This document shows positions 32,240 through 41,970 of a stretch of 64,000 nucleotides of DNA, one piece after another. Position 1 is the stretch's first letter. Each line of letters opens with the position of its first letter. The notes beneath the pieces were generated by a model that saw nothing but the letters and a program-made list of their open reading frames with translations, made no database searches and was not told the DNA's origin. A program made the position numbers and the translations under genes. The stretch is from Dendrobium chrysotoxum (lineage: Eukaryota > Streptophyta > Magnoliopsida > Asparagales > Orchidaceae): assembly GCA_019925795.1 (NCBI GenBank), contig CM034307.1, forward strand, positions 38,527,201-38,591,200, read 5' to 3'.

Positions 32240-34960
32240 AGTCCTGGGATGCCATCTATAGTACTTTTTGGGTCGGAGAAGAGGAACTCATGCATACACT
32301 TTCAAACCTTCAAATAGTTTCAAGATTACAAACTTTTGATTGTCGCTTTAAGGAGTGCATCCCTCCAGATGAGCAGTTATTTTGATGAGTCCCTTCAGTA
32401 GATGGTGGCAGGAGAGGGAGACTACTATTGCCAAATATTTACCCCACCATTTTGGAGCACAACCAATAGACTTTCAGAGCTTTTGACTTGTCGACTCATG
32501 CTAGGGCTTCCATGCATATGAATATTTGGACTCGCAGTTTTCTCCAGCAGGAGTACTTATCTTCGGTCATAGTGTCATTACACTGCCCATTTGCCTTCAG
32601 TTTGCAGTGCAGTGCTCCACTGTTAAAGGAAACCATCAAGCCTTCTTCTTCAACTAGTTACACTTCCCCAGGTTTGGCTGAGATTGATGAGGATCTACTT
32701 TTGATGGGTTTCTTAGTGCTCTGGCTCGTACCTTCGTACTCCCACTTCAGGCAGGCTCTTTGAGGTGTAGTATTTTATTGGCAGCCAGCTAGTTGGCATA
32801 AAGATAGAGACTCTCTTTAGCTCCAAATGTACTTTCTAGAGTTTATAGAGTTCTGCGCCCCACTTCTTAGGCGAGTTCTCTCGAGGTACGGGATCCAATT
32901 TTACCATGGCAGTACCTGTATGCCTGGGTTCACTTACATGTTTGAGGAGCTTTCTCCTAGTTAGAGACCCCTACCTACTTTCTTCAGAGAGGGTACCCTA
33001 CAATCCTTCAGCTGTCTCAGGCATCTTCTACCTTTGAGTCAGAGAGGATCTGCCTCTTTTTCTTTACCCCCACAGTTGGTTTCAGACCGGCTCTCTCTGG
33101 CTCAATAGTCAGACATTTTTGGCTTGCCGCCTCACCAGAGAGGGACTATTATTGTGGACGGGGTTGATCGCAGAGGGAGACACCCTTTGTTACACAGGAG
33201 AGGGAGTTTACCCATTACTGAGTACTTTATCAACATGCGCCCAGGCTAGTTGCATTATAAAACAAGCACCATAATGACTTTGGAGGGCTACCATCCCAAT
33301 AGGGTAGCCAGACAGTTTGGGTTATTCTAGGCCACAGCTTACGACGGATGACCATTGGTCTCAGGAGTTATAGATACAAGTTGCATGGACATCGTTCCAC
33401 TAGAGACTAACCTCTACACTGTAGCTTTGACTTGGTTACACTTATTGAGGCTTGGGATAGGTTCTAGCTTTCTTTTAGGTCAGCCATATGCTTATACAGG
33501 AGTTAGTTACACACGACTGTCTTGGGTACGATAGTCTTTCGGACCTGCTTTGGAGAATGGTGAGAGGAGGTACTAGCGCTGGGTATGAGAGCTTGGGTTG
33601 CCCAAAGGACAGAGGCCTCATAGGGGCTTTTTGGAGGTTACCACTGATAGAGGTATTTTTTTATCCTTTCCTCTCTGTTAGTAATTAATCTAATTGGATA
33701 TCAACTTCTTAATTCACTTTTCTCTCATCTTTGATATAGGGACAGACACCGAGGCTCATACCAGTATCGAACATGTTGTTCCTTCTCCGACTAGAGCTTC
33801 AGACATAACACCTGAGCCACATTGTACTGAGACTGTTAGGCCTTTATATAAACATGTCAGCTCGCAGCGTACTTCTTCCTCCCGGATGTCTGTGGATGTC
33901 CACTCTTTACTTGGAGGCCCTAACAAAAGTGTACAGAGACCGAGGAGGTTAGAATTTACTAGCTACAGCACGATGGAACCTCCTGACGACTTCTCTTTCT
34001 TGGCGTACCCTGTTGAGTCTTTTTGGTCTGAAGAGACTTCAAGGGCTGGCACAAGCTCACTTTTAAAGTTCCTTGGGACTCCGTCGTATGCACTAGCATC
34101 CTTAGACTTGGTACATATAGAGTTCTCCTTCTTTCCTCAGAGCCACCCGACTGACATTACAGGCCCTTCTTCTACTCCTACTGGTTACCAAACCGACTCT
34201 ACGAGCCCTCTGATAGGTACCTATTTATTATAAGTTAATTCATGTCAGTAATTTATAATATTGTTTATTGTCACACTGATCATTTATAATTCTTTGTACA
34301 GTGCCAGAGGGGGTCGACTACACTTCGGAGATCCCTTGCCACGTTCTTTTACCCCCTAATTCCAAGAGTGCCGACAGGTGTAGCTACATTGTAGAGCTTC
34401 TGAGGGATCTGATTTCCAGCATTGATCCAAGTTCTCTAGAGTCTTGGATCAAGTTTGTTCCTTCTACCGACTAGCTTCTTAGTCTATTTGCTAGTTTCAG
34501 GGTGAGCACTACCGAGTTACTTTTCTTGGAGTCGATGTGTCATGAGGCAAATTCCCATATTCGAAGATTAAGGTCCCTTTCTATTTTTTGGACCAGAGCA
34601 ACACTTTCAGAGTTACAGGAGAGAGTTGCCATGTGACGGGAGATACCTGATAACATCCAAAATAAGCTTGACACCAGTACAACAGCCTTGAGGAGGCACC
34701 ATTAGATTTCTTCCAGCATGACCCAGGAGTTTGACAGGCTGACAACCCACAAGCAGGACCTTTGGAGAGACGTCTAATAAGTGAAGTCCCAGAGGTTTCA
34801 CTTATGGGAGGGATGTGACTGGCGTGACTGCCTCACCATGAGGGAGGAGCAGCTGTACTAGGCATTACACCAAGAGATGGTGGTAGCTGACTCTTCACTG
34901 GCACGGGCTATGGAGGAGCTTCAGATAGCTCAGTTAGAGTATTAGACCTTGACCGAGGTT
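32240..34960 (+). pseudogene. Plant-mobile-domain (PMD)-like pseudogene
   Basis: Higher GC than the surroundings and long readable stretches broken by stops. One frame near 32370 reads MSPFSRWWQERETTIAKYLP. Near 33280-33340 there is EGYHPNRVARQFGLFQA, a motif I associate with plant mobile domain (aminotransferase-like) proteins of transposons. Two likely introns are visible: about 33660-33739 (ending TTTGATATAG) and about 34215-34300 (GTACCT to TTTGTACAG). The 179-codon frame at 33694-34233 is a Ser/Thr/Pro-rich middle part. The C-terminal part (34400-34950) is Glu/Gln/Leu-rich and coiled-coil-like. PMD proteins occur in Mutator-like and retroelements and in host silencing factors. It abuts copy B on the left and a Copia LTR on the right. 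Confidence 0.45.
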
Positions 34961-34964
34961 AATT

Positions 34965-36695
34965 TGTTGTAATCTAGGATCCTGAGCACTTGATTTTGAT
35001 GATGAAAAATAATACTTACTGAATTAATATGTTCTTCTTTGATAATTATAAATATTTATTCTTGTCTGTGAGCACTAACATTTCAGGTAAGATATAAATC
35101 ATTCAAGACTGCTGGAGACTCAAGACTGGTAGAAAAGGATGTACAAGAACTTTTATTTTTTATTTTCTTTAATTTTTCTTTTATTGAGTCTGCCACAAAA
35201 GCATGTATGTAAAAGGAGTGACCATGCACACACACACAGGGGGAATTTTTTTTCTAAAAGTAATTCATACCATACGATTGTCAATCGTACTATACGATAT
35301 GTCATTAATACTCAGGCTAATGACTAAATTCTGAAAGATTAGTTTTGTGAACAAATCATACTGTATGATTGGTTTCTTTTCAATAACCCTAACTAATAGA
35401 ATAACTTTGGTAAGATTTTAATTTTGATTTTTTGAACTAATCGTACTGTACGATACCGATCGTACTGTACGATTATTTGAAATCTTTCCAAAATTATCCC
35501 TCATAATTAGGCAATTAAATATTAGGTTCTTAATTACATTTGATCGTACTGTATGATGTCAATCATACTATAAGATGGATAGAGATTATTTTGGTTCATC
35601 CCGTAGATCGTACCAGACAAAACTAGGATTTTTGTACTGATCATCCCGGACGATGGACTGAAATGAACTAATCATACTGTACGAATGGTACAGTGCGGGA
35701 TGATGGAAAGAGATGAATTTCATTCATCCCATTGATCATCCCGTACGAACAGTTGAAAATAAAATGATCATCTAGTACGATCTCTGGATCGTACTATATG
35801 ATGTTCGTAAAATTTATGAATTGTTCTTCTACATTCATAATGGACGAAACTATTTTTGAACTGATCGTAATGTACGATATTGGATCGTACTGTATGAACA
35901 GAACCATCAAATTGAAATTTTTAGGGTTTTCTGAAGCCTAATTCAAAAGGACTTTTTTAATTATTCATTGAGAAGAGTTGAGGCCATGGTTGATAGAAGA
36001 AGGAACTCTTAAGAGGGAGCTGTTGGAGAGATCCAAGGTTTTTGAGAGGAAGGAGAAGGTGAGCTTGAGCGTGAGGGAGGAGTGTGAGGGGATCACACAG
36101 TTGCTCCGAGCTAGCTGCACGCTTGCTCCTCCTGTGGCTTTGGTGAGTCTCAAGAAGGTTTTCTCGGAAGAGAGGCTTCAAGGTCAACATCCTCAAGGTA
36201 CTCTGCCGTCTCTAGGAGGGAAAAAAGGAGAAGGTTCGCTACCATCACCGGGAGGGTGAGATAGCGTCTAGTACACCCCCACATTGGGGAAGGTGAAAGT
36301 GAGTCTTGTAGAGGCTTCTCCACCTTACTGTGGGAGCAAAAGGCGAGTCAACTTTTAGTAGTGAAAATTCCGGAGTGGAGGGCTCTAGGGAGTGGACGTA
36401 GGTCAAGTGATCGAACTACTATAAAAATTTCTGGTGTACTTTTTCCATTTTTACCGTACTTTACTTTTCACGCATTTATTTACTATTTTAATTGCTTGGT
36501 GAAAAATCTAATCTTGATCTTATATTGTGAAATTTGTAATTGTGTCACCAATATTGTAGTTGTGAACGAATCATTAGCTTCCGTATTCTACTTGTTAAGT
36601 TGTTATTTTAAAAATACAAAAAAATTAGAACTCCTGTTGAGGTTTAATTTTTAAAATACCAATTCACTCCCCTCTTAGCGTATCTCGTACTTTCA
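34965..36695 (+). repeat. 5' LTR of Copia element 1 (1.73 kb)
   Basis: Starts TGTTGTAATC and ends TACTTTCA, two bases before the primer-binding site. The start aligns with the LTR starts of the other two copies (TGTTGCAAATC, complement at 41602-41612; and near 56682). The LTR contains an array of paired palindromes at 35265-35900. A later block around 36380-36440 (GGACGTAGGTCAAGTGATCG) matches the complement of both other LTRs. Confidence 0.75.
35265..35900. promoter_or_regulatory. Array of paired 15-bp palindromes, GTAC type, in Copia LTR 1
   Basis: At least twelve palindromes of the form ATCGTACTGTACGAT occur, many perfect. Examples are at 35354-35370 (AATCATACTGTATGATT), 35439-35454 and 35459-35473. 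Most come as pairs whose starts are 19 to 21 bp apart: near 35440/35459, 35542/35561, 35764/35785 and 35863/35883. Equivalent arrays occur in the other two LTRs with a different arm sequence. The role is unknown; dimeric protein binding or cruciform or hairpin formation would fit. Confidence 0.7.
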
Positions 36696-36697
36696 AG

Positions 36698-36709
36698 TGG
36701 TATCAGAGC
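36698..36709 (+). other. Primer-binding site of Copia element 1
   Basis: TGGTATCAGAGC is a perfect match to the plant Copia primer-binding site, complementary to the 3' end of initiator tRNA-Met. It lies two bases after the LTR end. Confidence 0.95.
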
Positions 36710-36754
36710 GGGGTTTAAAAATTGTGTTTTAAAAAACCAAAAAACATAAGGTCT

Positions 36755-38326
36755 ATGGCACATTTTGATAACCGTAATACTACGGAGGGTTATTCTATAA
36801 CCCGTCCACCTTTATTTGACAATATACCGTTTGATTTCTAGAAAATTTGCATGTCTAAATTTTTACAGTCGATAGACTATCGCATGTGAATGTTGGTTCA
36901 AGAAGGTTACACTGCACCATTTCGTATCTTGAATGGTGTTAAAACTGAATTATCTTTTAATGAATGGAGCAATGAGGATAGAGAATTCGTATAATTAAAT
37001 ACTAAATCCTTAAATTATTTTTTTTGCGTATTAAAATCAAAAGACTATATGTGAGGGTCAACTTATAGTACTGGTAAGGAAATTTGGGATAGACTGTGTA
37101 TCACATACGAAGGAACCAGTGAGGTCAAACAATCTAGGCTAAACATACTGCTACATGATTACAAACTATTACACATGAAACTTAGTGAAATTATGTCTGA
37201 AATGTACACTAGATTCACCCAGATTATGACATCCTTGCATGCTTTAGGGAGAGAGTTATCTAACTCTAAAAAAGTGAATAAAATACTACAATGTTTGCCT
37301 AGCATGTCTCATGCAAAAATTACTATAATAACTGAGTCCAAAGATTTAAGTGTTTATTCAATTGATAATTTTCTTGGGTCACTCATTGCCTACGAGCAAG
37401 GAGTGAGTCAATGACAAAGTGATGCAGGTGAAAAGAAGAATGAGCAAATGGTGGCTCTAAAAGCAAATAATTCCTAAAGTGATAGTTCTGCAGCGAAGAA
37501 AGATGGCGACATAGCCTTGATGACTCGTCAGTTCAAAAATTTTCTGAAAAGAAAGCAATGACCTCATCAAAGTAATTGGAACAAAGGTAAAAGCTCAAAG
37601 AATACTAAATTTGCATTTGACACAATTTACTTTGAGTGCAGGAAACCAGGTCATCTCCGAGCTAATTGCCCCAACGTTAAGACTCATCAAACCAAGTAGA
37701 AGGGTGAGGAAAGGTCAAAATTCAAGATGGGCAAATTTAAGACACAAAAAGCTTTTTGGGCCAACTTTGCTTCAGAATCATTAGAAGAAGAAGCAGAGGA
37801 GGAGGTAACAAATTTATGTCTTATGACTAACGATAACCTTGATCAATCAGATCAAGATGAGGGATGCTCTCACAAAAGACCTAGTGAGAGCATGTGGTAC
37901 TTGGACAGTGGCTGCTCGACACACATGACTGGGGACATGAAGCAGTTAGTGACACTGGAGGCCAGGTCAGGAGGCAAGGTGACTTTGGGAGACAACACCA
38001 CCAAGAAAGTGGTGGGCTCAGGTATCATTAAAAATTTTAAAAATTTGGTAACTAAAAATGTTCTTTTAGTTGATGGTTTAAAGCATAATCTTTTAAGTAT
38101 CAGTCAACTATGTGACAATGGTTTTGACATAAAGGTTCTTTCTAACAAATGCATGATTAATCTCCACTTTAAGAATTTGGACCCAGTGCTAAGTCAAACA
38201 TCAAGCTACAATAAAAATGTAACTACAACGTTTGAATTAGCACGTAAGGATTTATTTTTTGATTATTTAAACAAAAAGGTCATTAAAGGAACTTCCTGTC
38301 GATATTTTGACAGGGGTCCAAAATAA
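36755..38326 (+). pseudogene. Copia gag-protease (degenerate)
   Basis: From the ATG at 36755 the frame reads NTTEGYSITRPPLFDNIPFD, typical of the N-terminus of plant Copia gag, then a stop at 36838 and several more. Recognisable blocks are EIWDRLCITYEGTSEVKQSR, LGSLIAYEQGVS and the zinc knuckle YFECRKPGHLRANC (37628-37670), whose first Cys is replaced by Tyr. The last 199 codons (37727-38326) are open and contain MWYLDSGCSTHMTG at about 37892-37930, the DSG active-site motif of Copia aspartic protease. A LKHNLLSISQLCDNGFDI block follows, which precedes the GAG-pre-integrase region. The rest of pol is gone. Not functional. Confidence 0.85.
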
Positions 38327-39210
38327 AACCTCTAAAATTTTTAGATCCTGGCCAAATTATCCAATAATGAAATGAATGAAATAACCAATGGAAGAAGGGT
38401 AGTTACAACCTATGTAGAGCATAAGTATACTACCGATGTGAAGGTATGAATCACTGCTAAAGATGGAGAGAGGATTGATCCCCAAAGGAGTCACCAGAAA
38501 AACCTATTGGGGAAAAATTATGTGTTTCTCCACGCAGATTTGGTGTTCTCCTATTTTGTAATCGAATACTACATTCAGAATAAAGTACAGTCCCGAAAGA
38601 CTGACACTATATTCTATAATGGATTCAATATCAAAATAGGGTTTTGAAAAATAAAATTTCTGTGATCAAACACGATTCAAAGAATAACATATCATCTCGA
38701 GAGATGAATATGAAATTTTATAGGATGTGTTTCAAAATAGAAATAAAATTTTGAAAATTCAATCATTCTTTTAATTAGATGTAACAAAGAGAATATTATA
38801 TCATCTTAAAAGACGAACATAACATTTTTTAAGACATCTAAAAAACAAGAATAGGTTTTATAAAATTCATCATTTCTAAGATCAAATATAACAAGTGAAA
38901 TGCTATATTATCTGGAAAGACAATAATAACATTTTTTTACAGGTATATTTAAAGTTAGAAATGAGTTTTTAAAAGACATCTGCGTTCCCAAAGATTTTTC
39001 CCTCATTTTATAGGAATAAAATAAGGTCTATTTTATTCTGGAGTTCTCAAATCCCTTTAGGAGCAAGCCCCTATAATTAATTATATCCTAGGAGGGGTGC
39101 TCCTAAGAAATCTCTTGATTAAAGCAGTGATTTCATACGCTTTGATTATAAATTAGAAGACAAGAAAAGGAGTAGGAATTTTTCAAGGAGAAAGCTCAAC
39201 ATTGAACAGT
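38327..39210 (+). repeat. Diverged repeat D, related to the left part of the 3-kb family
   Basis: GGAGTCACCAGAAAAACC near 38487 resembles the GAAGTCGCCAGAAATC just left of copy C. GGAGCAAGCCCCTATAATTAATT near 39060 resembles GGCGCAAGCCCCTAGAGTTAATT of copy B. Between them are three degenerate units of about 115 bp (38650-38980), each with a hairpin such as CATATCATCTCGAGAGATG. Non-coding. It sits exactly between the truncated ends of the two inverted Copia halves. Confidence 0.5.
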
Positions 39211-39214
39211 TCTT

Positions 39215-39751
39215 TAGCTTTGAGAATAAGCTCAACTATGTATCATTGGAATCTCTTCCTAAGGCATTCAGGGAGGTCATAATTTGAGTGAACTTAGTAT
39301 ATATTTCAGAAATTAATTCAGTAGGTTTCATGCAAAAAAGTTCATAGTCGTGAAGTAAGATGTTCAATCTAGATTACTTAACCTCAGATGTACCTTCATA
39401 AGTAATGCATAATCTATCCTAGATTTTTTTACCAGTGGTACAAGTAGAGACACACATGTAATCCTCAGATTTCAGTGCACAGAAAAAGTAGTTTAAGCAT
39501 TTTGCATTCCGTTGTGCTAAATCACGATCATAAAATATCTATTTAGTAAAAGGAAGTTCAGTTTTATTGCCATTAATAAATCTATGAGGTGCTTCATAAC
39601 CATCTTTAACAAGAATCCACATGTGATAATCTATAGATTGTAAAAAGGTGGACATGCGAGTTTTCCAAAAATTAAAAGGTATGTTACCAAACAACGCTGG
39701 TCGTGTAATTGAATAACCTTTAGCAGTATTTTAATTACCAAAGTTAACCAT
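39215..39751 (-). pseudogene. Copia gag fragment (element 2)
   Basis: Reads MVNFGN, a stop, then NTAKGYSITRPALFGNIPFN and STFLQSIDYHMWILVKDGYE. Further on are DRLCITYEGTSEVK and KFTQIMTSLNALGRDS. This parallels element 1 almost residue by residue. Stops occur after residue 6 and at several later places. Zinc knuckle and protease are missing. Confidence 0.8.
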
Positions 39752-40203
39752 GGATCAAATTCAAAAGTTTTTCAAAACTAGATTTTATGAATCCCTCTCT
39801 GATACAACTTAAAGGTTTATTAGGGATGTTAAGCCCTTATGAACTAGTCTCGAGGCTAACCAAGAGGGGGGGCGCTGAATTGGTAGTTTTAAAAATTCAT
39901 GAGCAAATAACGATTTAGAAAATCTTTTTGAATGTTTTAAAACATTTACAGTTATGAGATGATGTGTAGATGTTCAACAATAACAGAATAATAATCACAA
40001 TCACACAATCATCAACAAAAGATCAGTGCAAAAAATAATCAGAAAGAACACACCAGATGTTATAGTGGTTTGGTAAACTTGATCTACGTCATCTCCCCGG
40101 AGCCTCCCCTCCGGGTATTGCACTAGCACTAAGTGACTCTCCTTCTTCTCCTACAGCAAGATAGAGAAGCATGTACAAAACTTTTTTCCATAAACCCGGT
40201 GAG

Positions 40204-40398
40204 GCAGAGAACCTGAACTCCTTTCGCTTCCTCTTGAAGCAGGCAGAGAACCTAGACTCCTTTCACTTCCTCCTGAATTAGGCAGAGAATCTAGACTCCA
40301 TTCGCTTCCTCCTGAAGCAGGCAGAGAACCTAGACTCCTTTCACTTCCTCCTAAAGCAGGCAGAGAACCTGGATCTTCTTACTAACGATCCTCCCACT
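40204..40398. repeat. 39-bp minisatellite in Copia LTR 2, five copies
   Basis: GCAGAGAA recurs at 40204, 40243, 40282, 40321 and 40360, exactly 39 bp apart, followed each time by CCTxxACTCC and a CTTCCTC block. The same minisatellite is in LTR 3 (55341-55540) and is absent from LTR 1. Confidence 0.9.
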
Positions 40399-40498
40399 GA
40401 GACACCAACAAGATAAGAGACGATGACCGAAGAAGATGACTCAGATCCATGCTTGGAGTAACCTTTATGAATCCCTCACAAACTCCCCCTCACAAGAA

Positions 40499-40544
40499 CC
40501 TCTCTCTCTCTCTCTCCCAAGCTCTCTCTCTCTCTCTCTCTCTT
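40499..40544. repeat. CT microsatellites
   Basis: Two CT runs (about 40502-40517 and 40524-40543) are separated by CCCAAG. Confidence 0.9.
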
Positions 40545-40652
40545 AAGGTTCTCTTTGGTAAGGAAAGTGGTAAAAAATTTTTCTTGTTGAAAGAAAAAGA
40601 TCTTAAATAGTAGGGATAAAAAATTATCCTAAATTTCAACTGGTCGATAAAT

Positions 40653-41336
40653 ATCATCTAGGATGATCGGCAGATCATCCTGTATGATAAGTATAAAATC
40701 ACATATATCAACCTGGATGATCTCGTTTCTCTAGATGATTAGAAGATGAAATTTGTTCATATCATCAGGGACGATCCTGCGATCGTTTGGGATGATTAGT
40801 TCAACTGAGGAAAATTGTCCTGTATATTATTCGGATCGTCTAGGGCATTTGATGCTGGATGATCAAAAATGACTTGATCGTTCGGGATGATATCACGATC
40901 GTCCTGTATGATTAGTTCAAAAATAAACAAATTTGCCCTGCACATTATTCGGATCGTCTAGGTGAAATGCTCTGGACGGTCAGGATTTTGCATGTATCAT
41001 CCAGGATGATATTACGATCATCCAAGATGATATGATCGTATCAATTAAAAATTAATTACTTTCCTTAATCACCAGATTAATTTAGGCATGATTATAAAGG
41101 ATCATCCAGGATAATATACGTATTATCCTGGACGATCAGATCAAATCTCTAAAAATAAAAACTTATCTAACTTGATCTAGCGGCTGAGAATTTCTAATTT
41201 GAGCATATCGTCCTGTACGATGTGTCTATCATCTAGGACGATCTGCTTAGTCAAAATGACTTAACATGGTCACCCTAATTAGGGTTTCTATTTTCATTGA
41301 ATCATTTAGGATGATATGAATATCGTCCTGGATGAT
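40653..41336. promoter_or_regulatory. Array of ten palindrome pairs in 21-bp register, Copia LTR 2
   Basis: Fifteen-base palindromes of the type ATCATCCAGGATGAT or ATCGTCCTGTACGAT occur as pairs with a 6-bp spacer. Pair starts (first/second): 40653/40674, 40761/40782, 40877/40898, 40996/41017, 41101/41122, 41207/41228, 41301/41322, all exactly 21 bp. Three more pairs near 40708, 40835 and 40953 are degraded or shifted by 2 bp. Twenty half-units in under 700 bp cannot be chance. Function unknown. Confidence 0.8.
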
Positions 41337-41612
41337 GTGAATAAAATTTAAAATAGAAACTCTAACTCACTAAGACTCTCCCCCTGAGTGTGTGTGTGTA
41401 AGGTTACTTAGCTAGTGTATAAATTACATTACATTTGACTCAAGAAAGGGAAAAGTGTACAATGGACCTGAACTACATAACAGACTGACTCGATCTTAGG
41501 CTGGCTTGAATTATATTTAATCTTTTGTACCTGAGATGTTAGCCAATTAAAATAGAACACAGAAATGTTTGTTATCATCAAAATTATACTCCTTAAATCT
41601 TGATTTGCAACA

Positions 41613-41970
41613 GATCCATCTGCACAAATGAAAGTTATGTGATAGTAATCAGAATCTGATACATCACCCCACACTTTCAAAATACAGATACTTATACAGA
41701 ACAAAAGTTAAAAGTGAATATTTATTATCAAGTAGTTAAAAATAATATAAATTTAAAGCCCTACTAAATACGCTATCTCAATGAATGTATGATGAATGTA
41801 TGTAATGCTCATTTTTAGAATATTTGACATTTAAATTCATTTAATGATCATCTTAAAAAATTTAAAATTCTAACTCATATTGATTAGCTGCTACTATAGC
41901 ACTAAGATAACTAGCCAAAGATGAAAAGAGAAACCATTCCCTAGTGAAGTCGCCAGAAATCTGTGAGCTT
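41613..41970. other. Unassigned DNA between Copia LTR 2 and copy C
   Basis: AT-rich, no gene. A GAAGTCGCCAGAAATC block at about 41947-41962 resembles one in repeat D (38487), so the true left edge of the 3-kb family may lie a little before 41971. Confidence 0.4.

Larger units (their letters stand above)
34965..38326 (+). mobile_element. Copia element 1, 5' half (LTR, gag, protease)
   Basis: Order: 5' LTR (34965-36695), primer-binding site, gag with stops, and a 199-codon open end containing zinc-knuckle-downstream sequence and protease. Integrase, reverse transcriptase, RNase H and the 3' LTR are missing; the homology ends about 38320 and a different repeat follows. A related 5' half lies in inverted orientation at 39215-41612. 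Confidence 0.8.
39215..41612 (-). mobile_element. Copia element 2, 5' half (LTR and gag), inverted
   Basis: On the minus strand: LTR (41612 to 39811), primer-binding site TTGTATCAGAG (39807-39797, two mismatches), then gag from the ATG at 39751 to about 39215. It is cut at about the middle of gag. The family is the same as element 1, facing it, so the two form a large inverted repeat. Confidence 0.8.
39811..41612 (-). repeat. LTR of Copia element 2 (about 1.8 kb)
   Basis: The minus strand begins TGTTGCAAATC and ends just before the primer-binding site. It contains the 21-bp-register palindrome array (40653-41336), CT microsatellites and a 39-bp minisatellite. The block GAAAGAACACACCAG with TTATAGTGGTTTGG (40041-40075) is shared with LTR 3 near 55136-55170. 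Confidence 0.75.

Noticed and set aside
32488..32763. 91-codon frame as an independent gene
   Set aside because: It lies within the PMD-like pseudogene and its frame does not agree with the best-matching blocks before and after; treated as part of the degenerate region.
35265..35900. CRISPR-like array, because of repeated palindromes with spacers
   Set aside because: The units are 15 bp with variable 4-6 bp or longer gaps, lie inside a plant retrotransposon LTR, and no cas genes are present.
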